This document shows positions 1 through 8,210 of a DNA stretch of 64,000 bases, one piece after another. Source of the stretch: Bacteroidales bacterium (lineage in GTDB: Bacteria > Bacteroidota > Bacteroidia > Bacteroidales > Marinilabiliaceae); the NCBI GenBank assembly GCA_017539645.1, contig JAFYCM010000010.1:24599-88598 (forward strand), given 5' to 3'. The notes below the pieces were generated by a model, which worked only from the letters and a program-made list of their open reading frames with translations, was not told the DNA's origin and made no database searches. A program made the translations under genes and the position numbers. Position 1 is the first letter of the stretch. Each line of letters begins with the position of its first letter.

Positions 1-391
1 ACTCGGCATTCGTGGGCGTGCGCCAATCTTCTCCCCAATTCGCCGTTGCGGCATCGTCGGAGGCATCAAGAACGGTCTTTTTGTCGGTTCCCGCGTCGTC
101 TAATCGTGTATTGTATTTTGTTAGCGAACGTTCGTCGGCTGCCCACTTATATGAATCCCAATTGTAATCACTCTTAGCAGCCACCTCGCCCCAAGCGTAA
201 CTATTTCCACACTGTGCCGGAGCAGACGCACCAACATTCCAAGAAGCCCATTTCACCGACAAACCCATATCAACAGCATCGGCAATAGTTCCGCCACAAT
301 CGTCTCTCAGCGGCGACCTTTTGTTGCATGATGAAAATATCATCATGGTAGCCAATACGGACACTCCCCAAAGAATAGATTTAGTTTTCAT
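1..391 (-). CDS. FISUMP-domain lipoprotein, 3' end outside window
   Basis: Translating the minus strand from the ATG at 391 gives an open frame to the window edge (about 130 codons), so the gene is cut off at its 3' end. The N-terminus is a lipoprotein signal (MKTKSILWG..., hydrophobic core, lipobox ending FSSC at about residue 22). The mature part has the pattern AVDMGLSVKWASWNVG, then YAWGEVAAKSDYNW, LTKYN, and a final NWGEDWRTPTNAE. This is the Fibrobacter succinogenes major domain pattern (FISUMP), common in Bacteroidales surface lipoproteins. Likely outer-membrane anchored; substrate unknown. The domain call is strong, the function is not inferable. Confidence 0.85.
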   Translation of the reverse strand, partial: MKTKSILWGVSVLATMMIFSSCNKRSPLRDDCGGTIADAVDMGLSVKWASWNVGASAPAQCGNSYAWGEVAAKSDYNWDSYKWAADERSLTKYNTRLDDAGTDKKTVLDASDDAATANWGEDWRTPTNAE

Positions 392-613
392 TGTGCATTT
401 CTTTTTTATTACGACTGCGACGCCTAACAGTGTGCAAAATAGTGAATTAATATAGAAAAGCAGCGACAAAGCGATAGCAATATTTACATCGGTGCTGAGG
501 ATTTGCAACCCGTTTGAACAGATTGTGCGGATTTATAATTTTACTTCCTAATTCACTCGAATCTCGTAATTAGGAACCATTGATACAGAACTATTTAGCT
601 AATTAGGTATTAT

Positions 614-1291
614 CTACTTAGCTCTACCTTTACGCTCTTCCCACACCCTATTCCACTCTCTTTCATTACGCCATTTTATCACTGCACCCATTACGGAGAC
701 ACTTACGACAACTGCCACAACAATCGACACCCACACTTTTCGCGTCAATATTAGTGTGCCTATCCAACCGACGATAAATGCTATCCATCCAAATAGGCAA
801 ACACCGCCCATGACACGATCGTCAATATCCTTCTCTATATCATACACAATCCTACCCGCCGCCTCATTCATAAACATTCCTGCTCGACGAGTATCTATTC
901 TTAGTCGGTTACATAAATACTCCAACTTTGTCGTCTTAGTGCCACGTATTTCCACTATCAGCCAATGATCCTTATACTTTCCTCCTCTTTTTTTTCGCCT
1001 ATACTCAAAATAGCACTTCTCTACATAGCACCACCTAACTATCCATTCATTTGTCTCTATCCCATTCTCGTCTATCCTCAAGAATTCCTTTTCATCATCA
1101 TCCCTGTTCAATATCACCGCAAAGAAGAATCCTAAGAAAACTAAGAATGCAAAAAAATACCACTCATTCAACGCCTTGCCTTGTTCTATCGCCAAAAACA
1201 ATAAAAAGGCAACAGAGACAGCATAGATTACCAAAACCCACCTAACCTCAACTTTCTCTTTCTTCTTGTCAGGCCTAAACTCTAACACCAT
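614..1291 (-). CDS. hypothetical membrane protein with element-derived N-terminal extension
   Basis: No family recognised. From the ATG at 1291 (MVLEFRPDKKKEKVEVRW) the 225-residue product has two hydrophobic segments near its N-terminus, a charged central cytoplasmic-looking part rich in Lys/Arg, then two more hydrophobic segments near residues 165-205 and a basic tail. The frame stays open upstream to 1483 and passes through repeat element A, so starts at 1420 (element-encoded MKVQPNDIANVQG...) or 1483 are possible. I chose 1291 because the start context (acataacaaagATG) is A-rich and the protein-like composition begins there. AT-rich compared with the biosynthetic genes nearby, which suggests accessory DNA. 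Confidence 0.6.
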   Translation of the reverse strand: MVLEFRPDKKKEKVEVRWVLVIYAVSVAFLLFLAIEQGKALNEWYFFAFLVFLGFFFAVILNRDDDEKEFLRIDENGIETNEWIVRWCYVEKCYFEYRRKKRGGKYKDHWLIVEIRGTKTTKLEYLCNRLRIDTRRAGMFMNEAAGRIVYDIEKDIDDRVMGGVCLFGWIAFIVGWIGTLILTRKVWVSIVVAVVVSVSVMGAVIKWRNEREWNRVWEERKGRAK

Positions 1292-1332
1292 CTTTGTTAT
1301 GTCTGTTTCTCGATTATCTTTGGAGACCACCA

Positions 1333-1490
1333 CCCGTTTGGCGTAGCGTTTCGCTACGTCCTGTCTAAACGCAAGGCTCCTGCCTTGCACATTCGCTATA
1401 TCGTTGGGCTGAACTTTCATTTTTGCGCTTTTGTTTCTGCAAGGCTGGAGCCTTGCTATTATATCCGACGTAGGCAGAGACAACGCCGAA
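1333..1490 (-). repeat. dispersed double-hairpin element, copy A
   Basis: Read on the minus strand, this is one of three copies (others at 61965 and 63270). It contains two 18-bp self-complementary cores, 1439-1456 and 1371-1388, which are near reverse complements of each other (GCAAGGCTCCAGCCTTGC and GCAAGGCAGGAGCCTTGC). The linker encodes MKVQ.NDIANVQGRSLAF. The right end has the hairpin CGTAGCG-AAA-CGCTACG and ends AAACGGG. Two inverted half-units make it resemble a BIME-type REP pair. Here the coding frame runs uninterrupted into the downstream membrane-protein gene. Confidence 0.8.
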
Positions 1491-1543
1491 CAAGATGAGG
1501 TTATTCATCTCGACGTAACGTGGCGCCAAATGGGGATTCATTA

Positions 1544-1575
1544 CAAACGTATAGATATGTACACGCAAAAGCAAA
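1544..1575 (-). promoter_or_regulatory. Bacteroidetes-type promoter upstream of copy A
   Basis: On the minus strand the -7 box TACGTTTG lies at 1551-1544, and a -33 TTTG lies at 1575-1572, separated by exactly 20 nt. This fits the Bacteroides consensus TTTG-N(19-21)-TAnnTTTG. Transcription would start near 1537 and run through element A into the membrane-protein gene ending at 614. Confidence 0.6.
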
Positions 1576-1840
1576 CAAATGTTAATATTTACGCATGCAT
1601 TATTGATTTCGCATAAACTCATCGTAAGCCCCGAGTAAGCCCCTCGCAAGGATTTTCAAAGGATTTTGCCGAATTAAGTGCATAATAGTTTCTAAAACGC
1701 GTCTAAAAGCAATAAATACCTGCGCAAACGCGCCCAAAACTATTTTTTCGCGTACAAAAGTGTTTTTACGCAAACGCTCTGCTTTCGTCTATATGCACCC
1801 AATCTGTGCTGAAGGTGTGAAACGCAATTCTATATAGAAG

Positions 1841-2740
1841 TTATTCTTCTTTGCGGATTCCGTTCTCTATCATTTTGGGTCTAATGGCATAGACGATGCC
1901 TGGCAGTGCGCAAAGTAGCGAGTTGATGTAGAAAAGCAGCGATAGTGCGATGGCGATGTCGTTGTTGGTACTGAGGTATTGCGAACCAATAAGAAACGTC
2001 ATCTCGCGTGCACCGATGCCGCCTATCGTTATAGGTATGGCTGACGCTATGCTGCTGACGAAGAATAGGAAGAGATAGCTCTCGAACGAGCAGTCGGTGC
2101 CAGTGAGCGAAATAAGTATGAGCGTGGCAGAACACATCTGCAAGCCTTGCGAGATGGCCGATGTGAGCGTCACACGCCAGAAGGCTTGTATGGCGCAATG
2201 CTTGAAAATCTTTAGGAATATCCAGTAGCCAATCAGTACCAAAGGAATGGCAAGAAAATAGAACTCGTGATACGGAAATGGCAGCGACTCCAAAAAGAAA
2301 CTCGAAAAGATAAGTAGGAAAATAATTATGACGCACATGCCGTTCAGACGGTCGGCAAGCACAAGAGCAGTGAGCGCCTTCACGGGCTGATTATGATGGC
2401 GGTGCAGATAGTAAACCTTGTAGCCATCGCCGCCAACGCCGCCTGGGAGGAAGAAGTTGTAGAACAAACCAAGCCAGTAGAGCTTGATGTTGGCTATGCT
2501 CGAAATGCGGAATGGTATGGTGCGAAAAAGCATATTAAGCCTCTGTGCTGCTGCTATTTGCGAAAGCGCATACACAAAGATGGCTGCCACAATCAAGATG
2601 TTGTTGGCGCCACGAATGGTAGCCCACGTACTCTTTATGTCGATATGGGAGATTACCCACCACAAAGCGAGTGCCGACACACAGACCTTAACTGTCTGTT
2701 TTATAATATTTACGAGCTTCTTTTTGCGTTCTTCCATCAT
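1841..2740 (-). CDS. flippase-like/lysylphosphatidylglycerol synthase TM-region protein
   Basis: A 299-residue, highly hydrophobic protein with about seven or eight membrane segments. It matches the LPG_synthase_TM (UPF0104) family, seen in YFYNFFLPGGVGGDGYKVYYL at about residues 91-111 and the C-terminal SAIPITIGGIGAREM. Family members are inner-membrane proteins implicated in lipid or polyprenyl-linked substrate movement; the catalytic domain of MprF is absent, so no aminoacyl transfer is expected. Its ATG overlaps the stop of the upstream gene in an ATGA junction, indicating translational coupling. It is last in the operon after udk. The substrate cannot be told from sequence. Confidence 0.85.
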   Translation of the reverse strand: MMEERKKKLVNIIKQTVKVCVSALALWWVISHIDIKSTWATIRGANNILIVAAIFVYALSQIAAAQRLNMLFRTIPFRISSIANIKLYWLGLFYNFFLPGGVGGDGYKVYYLHRHHNQPVKALTALVLADRLNGMCVIIIFLLIFSSFFLESLPFPYHEFYFLAIPLVLIGYWIFLKIFKHCAIQAFWRVTLTSAISQGLQMCSATLILISLTGTDCSFESYLFLFFVSSIASAIPITIGGIGAREMTFLIGSQYLSTNNDIAIALSLLFYINSLLCALPGIVYAIRPKMIENGIRKEE

Positions 2741-3063
2741 GCGCTTGCGTACTTTTCAATGAGTTCATCGGCAACATCGACGCATGTGGGGCAAGGCACG
2801 CCGCTCTCTTTCAATTCTCTACAAGTAAGTGCGCCATTCTTAGCCTCAAACTCACTGATAATCTCATCTTTATGGGTTGGCAATGCGTTGATGGCAGCGA
2901 AGAGCGCGCCACACAAGCCTTCGGGAGCTCGCCCAGCGCTGTAGCCTTTCGACGCTTCTACAAATTCTGGATTATTCGCGAACAACTTATTCCATTTATA
3001 CACAATGCATTGCGCACAGTTGTGGCGATATTCTGGGTGGCGAAATGTTTCCGATGCTTTCAT
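2737..3063 (-). CDS. C_GCAxxG_C_C family (putative redox) protein
   Basis: A 108-residue cytosolic protein with cysteines spaced as in the C_GCAxxG_C_C family (PF09719): HNCAQC near residue 15, GLCGALFAA near 50, CRELKESGVPCPTCV near 81-95. Family members are small, helical, and thought to bind metal or act in redox chemistry, but no member's reaction is firmly known to me. The central motif reads CGALFAA rather than strict GCAxxG, so this is a divergent member. It sits 33 nt after udk and overlaps the flippase-like gene by 4 nt, so the three genes form one minus-strand operon. Confidence 0.75.
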   Translation of the reverse strand: MKASETFRHPEYRHNCAQCIVYKWNKLFANNPEFVEASKGYSAGRAPEGLCGALFAAINALPTHKDEIISEFEAKNGALTCRELKESGVPCPTCVDVADELIEKYASA

Positions 3064-3096
3064 TCCTATACGTATATATGATTATGCTCCGAAGTC

Positions 3097-3714
3097 CTAA
3101 ATCTGGTGGCTGATATTCTTCTTGAAGAAGTGCGATATAACATTGATAGCCTTCTGATTATGACCACCTTGCGGCACAATGATGTCGGCATAACGCTTGG
3201 TAGGTTCGATGAACTGTTCGTGCATAGGCTTGAGAGTCTCGGCGTAGCGTTTCAAAACAGCTTCGGCAGTGCGTCCGCGTTCGGCCATATCGCGAATAAT
3301 TACGCGAGCGAGGCGGTCGTCAGAATCGGCATCGACGAATATTTTGAGATCCATCATATTGCGGAGCTTCTCATCGGTGAGGATAAGTATACCCTCAATA
3401 ATGATTACATCGGCAGGCTCTACGTGTATTGTTTCGGGTAGGCGAGAGCACGTTAGGTATGAATATGTAGGCTGCTCGATGCACTGCCCATTGCGAAGCA
3501 TTTCTACATGTTTTGTAAGCAGCGAAAATTCAATAGATGATGGATGGTCGAAGTTTATCTTCTGACGTTCTTCCATTGGAATGTGGCTGCTATCATAGTA
3601 GTAAGAATCTTGTGGAATGACGGCCACACGCTCGCGGGGGAGCATCTTTACTATTTCCTTCACTACGGTGGTTTTGCCTGAACCTGTGCCACCTGCTATA
3701 CCTACTATAAGCAT
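3097..3714 (-). CDS. udk: uridine kinase
   Basis: A 205-residue kinase of the phosphoribulokinase/uridine kinase family. The P-loop GIAGGTGSGKTT is at residues 5-16, followed by DSYYYDSSHIPMEER (nucleoside site) and NFDHPSSIEF near residue 54, then IIIEGILIL (Walker B region) near 102. It phosphorylates uridine and cytidine to UMP/CMP for pyrimidine salvage in the cytoplasm. Length and motif order match typical Udk, so it is complete. It is the first gene of the minus-strand operon with the C_GCAxxG and flippase-like genes. The start is the first ATG, immediately before MLIVGIAGG. Confidence 0.95.
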   Translation of the reverse strand: MLIVGIAGGTGSGKTTVVKEIVKMLPRERVAVIPQDSYYYDSSHIPMEERQKINFDHPSSIEFSLLTKHVEMLRNGQCIEQPTYSYLTCSRLPETIHVEPADVIIIEGILILTDEKLRNMMDLKIFVDADSDDRLARVIIRDMAERGRTAEAVLKRYAETLKPMHEQFIEPTKRYADIIVPQGGHNQKAINVISHFFKKNISHQI

Positions 3715-3736
3715 ATCTATATTGATGATGAATTAT

Positions 3737-3744
3737 TACTTTTG
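3737..3744 (+). promoter_or_regulatory. TAnnTTTG -7 box upstream of Dabb gene
   Basis: TACTTTTG matches the Bacteroidetes -7 consensus, 70 nt upstream of the Dabb start in the divergent udk/Dabb intergenic region. No TTTG is found at the usual -33 spacing, so support is partial. Confidence 0.4.
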
Positions 3745-3813
3745 CGAGTCCTTCAACGGCTTTTCGAAAGCCATTCAAAAGGAGATGCAAAGTAACTCAA
3801 AACTCAACTAAAA

Positions 3814-4113
3814 ATGGTAAAGCATATAGTTCTTTTCAAATTGCGCGACGATGTTGATGCCGCAACCAAGGAATCGGAATTGAAAGCCATCAAGGCTGGA
3901 CTCGAAGCACTCAAAGGCATTGCACCCACTTTGCGCACCATTGAGGTAGGTATAAATATCAACCCGAACGAGAAATATCACCTTGCACTCACTTGCACGT
4001 TCGACGACATGGAAGGCTTGCAGGCATACGCTGTTCATCCTGAGCATGTTAAGGTTAGCCAACGCATACGTGCTTTGCTCGACCAACGTGCTTGCGTAGA
4101 TTACTTGTTATAA
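3814..4113 (+). CDS. Dabb (stress-responsive A/B barrel) domain protein
   Basis: A 99-residue protein that is essentially one Dabb domain: MVKHIVLFKLRDD at the N-terminus, the central GININPNEKYHLALTCTFDD strand-turn region, and AVHPEHVKVSQ near residue 73, the typical YxxHPxH-like motif. Dabb proteins are dimeric ferredoxin-like barrels. Some are stress induced or act on aromatic substrates, but many bacterial members are uncharacterised. It is transcribed divergently from udk and followed by an AT-rich spacer before the mutL cluster, so it is probably monocistronic. Family call is firm; no specific reaction is claimed. Confidence 0.85.
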   Translation: MVKHIVLFKLRDDVDAATKESELKAIKAGLEALKGIAPTLRTIEVGININPNEKYHLALTCTFDDMEGLQAYAVHPEHVKVSQRIRALLDQRACVDYLL

Positions 4114-4203
4114 TTACGAATTATAAATTACGAATTACGAGTTGTAAATTCTTCCTTATTCATTATGAATTAGGAATTATGCATTTGTAATTCGGAATTA
4201 AAT
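4114..4203. repeat. AT-rich degenerate TAATTCG-type spacer repeat
   Basis: The spacer consists of overlapping variants of aattacgaattataaatt and attcggaatt. The same vocabulary recurs in spacers near 10.6, 11.9, 42.1, 51.0, 55.5 and 61.8 kb. No gene is present. Confidence 0.6.
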
Positions 4204-4210
4204 ATTGACT

Positions 4211-4546
4211 ATGGGACTATCGTTTTTCAAGGTGCCTAAGCCGCATCAGTTTACATACGTACCACGCTACTACGACCCTGAAAAAGAGCGCCGTGACGAG
4301 ATTCGCCGCGAGCTCGAGAAGGAATCGCCCGAAGCAGGCAAGGATACTTATGTACCCGGCGACCTCATTCGCAACGTGGGTTTCAAGGCACGCCACGACC
4401 GTTTCGATGCCGACTCGCATCACAAGACGCTGCGCCGCCGTTCGCAATTGCTGACGATGGCTATCCTCGTCACGCTGATGGTGCTCGGCTATTACATGTT
4501 CCGCGACTTTTTGCCTGAGTTCAAAACCGCTTTGTTCGGAAAGTAA
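4211..4546 (+). CDS. conserved small membrane-anchored protein upstream of mutL
   Basis: A 111-residue protein starting at ATG 4211 (MGLSFFKVPKPHQFTYVPRYYDPEKE). A Pro/Tyr-rich N-terminus is followed by a highly charged RRDEIRRELEKES stretch, a basic KTLRRRSQ patch, and one transmembrane helix (about residues 79-100) close to the C-terminus, so most of the protein should be cytoplasmic. I recall similar short proteins beginning FxVPKPxxFxYxPxYYDPEKE in other Bacteroidales, but no function. A TTG 6 nt upstream is open but ATG is preferred. The stop lies 6 nt before mutL, so the two are probably co-transcribed. Confidence 0.75.
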   Translation: MGLSFFKVPKPHQFTYVPRYYDPEKERRDEIRRELEKESPEAGKDTYVPGDLIRNVGFKARHDRFDADSHHKTLRRRSQLLTMAILVTLMVLGYYMFRDFLPEFKTALFGK

Positions 4547-4552
4547 GGTAGC

Positions 4553-6466
4553 ATGGCTAACGTCATACATCTTTTGCCCGATGCTGTGGCCAATCAGATA
4601 GCCGCTGGTGAGGTGGTACAGCGCCCCGCGTCGGTAATAAAAGAGCTCACCGAGAACTCTATCGATGCTGGTGCTACCAACATAAAGGTGGTGGTGCGCG
4701 ATGCTGGTCGTTCGCTCATTCAGGTCACCGACAATGGCTGCGGTATGAGTGAATACGATGCGCGGCTCGCGTTCGAGCGTCATGCTACGTCGAAAATTAG
4801 CCAAGCCATCGACCTCTACTCGCTGCAAACCATGGGCTTCCGCGGCGAGGCGCTTGCGGCTATTGCTGCTGCGGCTCAGGTGGAGCTCTTCACACGCAAA
4901 GCCGACAGCGAACTTGGCGTACATATAGAGATTGCCGGCTCTAAAGTGACGAAGCAAGAGCCCATTGCCACCAACGTAGGCAGCCAATTTTGCGTGAAGA
5001 ATCTCTTCTACAATCTGCCCGTTCGTCGCCGCTTCATGAAGTCCGACACGGTGGAGATGCGCTACATAAATACCGAATTTCTGCGCGTGGCGTTGGCGCA
5101 CCCCGACATAAGTATCTCGCTGACAAGCAATAGCGCTCCAGTTTACAATTTCATTGGTGGCAACATCAAGCAACGCGTGGCGGCGGTGGCTGGCAAAGCA
5201 TTGTCGGACAAACTATTACCCGTCGAGGCGGAGACTTCGCTTGTGAAGATTAGCGGCTTCGTAGGTATGCCCGAGACTGCTCGCAAAGGTTCTGCCGACC
5301 AATATTTTTTCATAAACAATCGCTTCATGAAGCATCCTTATCTGCAAAAGGCGATTGTGGATGCTTATAAAAATCTTATCCCCGAGAATCTCACTCCGGC
5401 GTTCTATATATATTTTACTATTGATCCTCAGCAAGTTGACGTCAACAACGATCCACAGAAGATTGACGTGAAACTCGAAAATGAAGCTGCCATTTGGCCC
5501 ATCCTTAACGCTGCCGTACGCGAGTGCTTAGGTAAGTATAACGTCATGCCATCGTTCGACTTCGACACCGATAGCAGCATAGTTATACCTACGTATACCG
5601 AGCATAAAAATCCCGCCGATGCAATGAGCTACAACCCATTCGAGCGCGAGAAAGAGGAGCAGTGGATTCCCGAAGACGACGACGAAGTCAAACCAACGCG
5701 CACATCGTTTGGCGGCGGTGGTTTTTCGGGTGGCGGAAGCAGTTTCTCTGGCGGCGGACTGCTGAAGTCGAAAATTGGCGGCTGGGAGCAGCTATATCCG
5801 TCGCGAATGAATACGCCAGCAGAACAGCCACAAACCATTCAAAGCGAGCACAATAGCAATGATGTGCAACTCTTCTCTGCCGAAGATCTTGCCAATCTCG
5901 CCGAAGATGCCGTTTTCATTCAGTTCAAGGGCCGTTACATAGTTACGAATACGCCAGTTGGCCTCATATTTATTGACCAACATCGAGCACACGAGCGTGT
6001 CTTGTTCAATACACTCGAAAACGGACTGAAGGTCAGTACATTCCCATCGCAGCGACTGATGTTCCCAGAAAAGGTTACCATTGGTGCCGAAGATGCGTGC
6101 GTCATCGAGGAGATGTCGGCCGAACTTGCGCGTGTAGGTCTTGAAGTGCAGTACGAGGCTGAAGCCGGTTTACTGAGCGTGTCGAGCATCCCTGCCATCA
6201 TGCAACACTCTGATGTTCACATAATTATACGTACATTCCTATACGACTATAAAAATGGTGAACTCGATGTGCAGAAAGACCTGATGAATTACGTCATGCG
6301 CACCATGGCGGCTCAGAGCGCCTTGCCATACGGTAGACAGATGTCGCAAGCCGAGATGAAGTCGCTCTACACTAAGCTCTTCGAAGGCGATTCGCCACAA
6401 CTTACGCCCAACGGCAAACGCGTGTATAACATCTTGAATGTGAATGATATAAGCGCAATGTTCTGA
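4553..6466 (+). CDS. mutL: DNA mismatch repair protein MutL
   Basis: A 637-residue MutL. The N-terminal GHKL ATPase shows all motifs: QRPASVIKELTENSIDAGA (about residues 25-43), DNGCGM (about 60), and FRGEALAAIAA (about 97). A second N-terminal domain ends near 340 with QQVDVNNDPQKIDVKLE. A Gly/Ser-rich linker (GGGGFSGGGSSFSGGG, about 387-402) joins the C-terminal dimerisation domain. It couples MutS mismatch recognition to downstream excision. The usual endonuclease motif DQHA(x2)E(x4)E appears as DQHRAHERVLFN, so two positions deviate. Complete; follows a small membrane-protein gene by 6 nt and precedes two rhomboids. Confidence 0.97.
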   Translation: MANVIHLLPDAVANQIAAGEVVQRPASVIKELTENSIDAGATNIKVVVRDAGRSLIQVTDNGCGMSEYDARLAFERHATSKISQAIDLYSLQTMGFRGEALAAIAAAAQVELFTRKADSELGVHIEIAGSKVTKQEPIATNVGSQFCVKNLFYNLPVRRRFMKSDTVEMRYINTEFLRVALAHPDISISLTSNSAPVYNFIGGNIKQRVAAVAGKALSDKLLPVEAETSLVKISGFVGMPETARKGSADQYFFINNRFMKHPYLQKAIVDAYKNLIPENLTPAFYIYFTIDPQQVDVNNDPQKIDVKLENEAAIWPILNAAVRECLGKYNVMPSFDFDTDSSIVIPTYTEHKNPADAMSYNPFEREKEEQWIPEDDDEVKPTRTSFGGGGFSGGGSSFSGGGLLKSKIGGWEQLYPSRMNTPAEQPQTIQSEHNSNDVQLFSAEDLANLAEDAVFIQFKGRYIVTNTPVGLIFIDQHRAHERVLFNTLENGLKVSTFPSQRLMFPEKVTIGAEDACVIEEMSAELARVGLEVQYEAEAGLLSVSSIPAIMQHSDVHIIIRTFLYDYKNGELDVQKDLMNYVMRTMAAQSALPYGRQMSQAEMKSLYTKLFEGDSPQLTPNGKRVYNILNVNDISAMF

Positions 6467-6515
6467 TTTGCCATTTTGAAACGTATTTTTGTATATACAT
6501 AACAACAAAAAATCA

Positions 6516-7343
6516 ATGAGTTTTTCGTCTCCATATCAACTGACGCCTGCCGTTAAGAATCTGATAATCATAAATTTATTAGTCTACACAGCCGACTATG
6601 TGCTTGGCAATAACTTGCACATCGACATCGACCGATATTTCGGCTTACACTATTTTCTATCGGAGCAGTTCGGCTTTTGGCAGTTTGTGACGTTTGCCTT
6701 CCTCCACGGCAGTTTTAGTCACCTGTTTTTCAATATGTTTGCCGTGTTTATGTTCGGCAGAATAGTAGAGCAGACGTGGGGCGCGAAGAAATTCCTTGTT
6801 TACTATTTCGTCACCGCCATTGGCTCGGGTCTTATTCAGCAGATAGCGTTCTACTTCGATACCAACGCCATGGTCGACGCCATTGATGCATACTTATCCG
6901 ACCCGACTTCGCAATCGCTTCAAGCTCTCATAAGTAGCTACGGGCCGTTCTCCAACGAGAGCAACCAGCTGCTGCACGAGTTTATAAATACGTATAACAA
7001 CCTTGTAAACACCGACATGAACGCCGCTGTGGCAGCCTCGCGCAAGTTCGTTGTAGACTATCAACAACTCTACTTCAACGCCCACACGGTGATTGGTGCG
7101 TCGGGGGCAGTGTTTGGCATCTTGCTCGCCTTCGGCATGTTGTTTCCCAATATGCGCGTGATGTTGCTCATTCCACCAATTCCGCTGAAAGCTAAATATT
7201 TAGTAATTGGTTATGGCGTGCTCGAACTCTTCGGCGGCATCGCCAATTCGTCTACCGACAATGTGGCACACTGGGCGCACTTAGGCGGCATGTTGTTTGG
7301 CTTCTTGCTCATAAAACATTGGAATGAACGTAGTATTTACTAA
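6516..7343 (+). CDS. rhomboid family intramembrane serine protease
   Basis: A 275-residue polytopic protein with about six membrane segments. The catalytic serine is in GASGAVFG (about residue 197) and the catalytic histidine in AHWAHLGG (about 255). The HGSFSHLFFNMF motif near residue 64 marks the second helix. It should cleave single-span membrane proteins within the inner membrane. A loop of about 80 residues between the HGSFSHLFFN helix region and the serine helix is longer than in minimal rhomboids. The ATG at 6516 was chosen over an upstream TTG (6489). A second rhomboid gene begins 12 nt downstream, so the two form a tandem pair. Confidence 0.92.
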   Translation: MSFSSPYQLTPAVKNLIIINLLVYTADYVLGNNLHIDIDRYFGLHYFLSEQFGFWQFVTFAFLHGSFSHLFFNMFAVFMFGRIVEQTWGAKKFLVYYFVTAIGSGLIQQIAFYFDTNAMVDAIDAYLSDPTSQSLQALISSYGPFSNESNQLLHEFINTYNNLVNTDMNAAVAASRKFVVDYQQLYFNAHTVIGASGAVFGILLAFGMLFPNMRVMLLIPPIPLKAKYLVIGYGVLELFGGIANSSTDNVAHWAHLGGMLFGFLLIKHWNERSIY

Positions 7344-7355
7344 CCGCTAAGAGAA

Positions 7356-8194
7356 ATGTCGATAGTTTCCGAAATAAAAGAGTCGTTTAGAGAAAACGGC
7401 ACAGTAATTCGCCTGATTTACATCAACGTAGCGGTGTTTCTCGTCGTACGATTGGTGAGCGTAGTGTGGCCCAATTTTATTTACGCCACATTGGCAATGC
7501 CCACCACTTGGAGCGGCGCGCTCACACATCCGTGGACGCTCTTCACCTACATGTTTACGCATTTCGACCTCATACACATACTCTTCAACATGCTTTGCCT
7601 CTACTGGTTCGGGCGAATTTTCGAGCAGATTGCTGGCAATCATCTTGTGCTGCGTGTGTATCTGCTTGGCGGCTTGGCAGGTGCGCTGATGTGTCTGATT
7701 GGCCTAAATCTGAGCCCCGTAGGTAGTTTCATGATTGGCGCATCGGCAGCGATAATGGCACTTCTTGGTGCGGTGGCTGCACTTGCACCAAATTACGTTG
7801 TGAATATTATATTTGTTGGCAACATACTTTGAAATATTACGCGCTAATATTCTTTCTTATTGATATAGTGGGCGTTACTGGCTACGACAACATCGGCGGT
7901 CACCTCTCGCACATTGGCGGTGTGATAGCCGGCGTACTTATAGCTATGTATTGGAACAAGAAAGGACTTCCGAAGCCATCGGAACCGATAATAAAATTCA
8001 ACTTCCATACGAACAAAAAGCCAGCTATGCACGTAGAAAGAGGTTACCGCGTAGTTAGCGACCAAGAATACAACGCACGCAGAGCCGAACGTTCGCGCGA
8101 GGTAGACCGTATTTTGGAGAAGATAAAATCCACGGGCTACGATAGCCTCACCGACGCAGAAAAACAGACGCTTTTCGACGCAAGTAAACAGTAA
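7356..8194 (+). pseudogene. second rhomboid protease, single frameshift
   Basis: Two overlapping frames together make one rhomboid. The first (7356-7832) has HFDLIHILFNMLCLYWFG and the serine motif GASAAIMALLG, then ends at TGA 7830-7832. The second (from 7829) continues KYYALIFFLIDIVG and contains the histidine motif GGHLSHIGG plus a basic cytoplasmic tail. Adding one T in ATACTTTGAAA would restore ILLKYYAL, so a single-base deletion near 7827-7832 is the simplest explanation. The break separates the catalytic Ser and His. A sequencing error, or re-initiation at the TTG overlapping the TGA, cannot be excluded; no canonical slippery heptamer is visible. Confidence 0.8.
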
Positions 8195-8210
8195 AAAAAG
8201 GTTTTAGATA

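Noticed and set aside
4217-5173. Long antisense open frame opposite the 5' part of mutL
   Set aside because: It lies entirely opposite strongly conserved coding sequence, has no recognisable domain and its composition follows the sense codon usage.
7821-7835. Programmed -1 frameshift in the second rhomboid
   Set aside because: No X XXY YYZ slippery heptamer and no strong downstream structure are seen; a one-base deletion or sequencing error is simpler.
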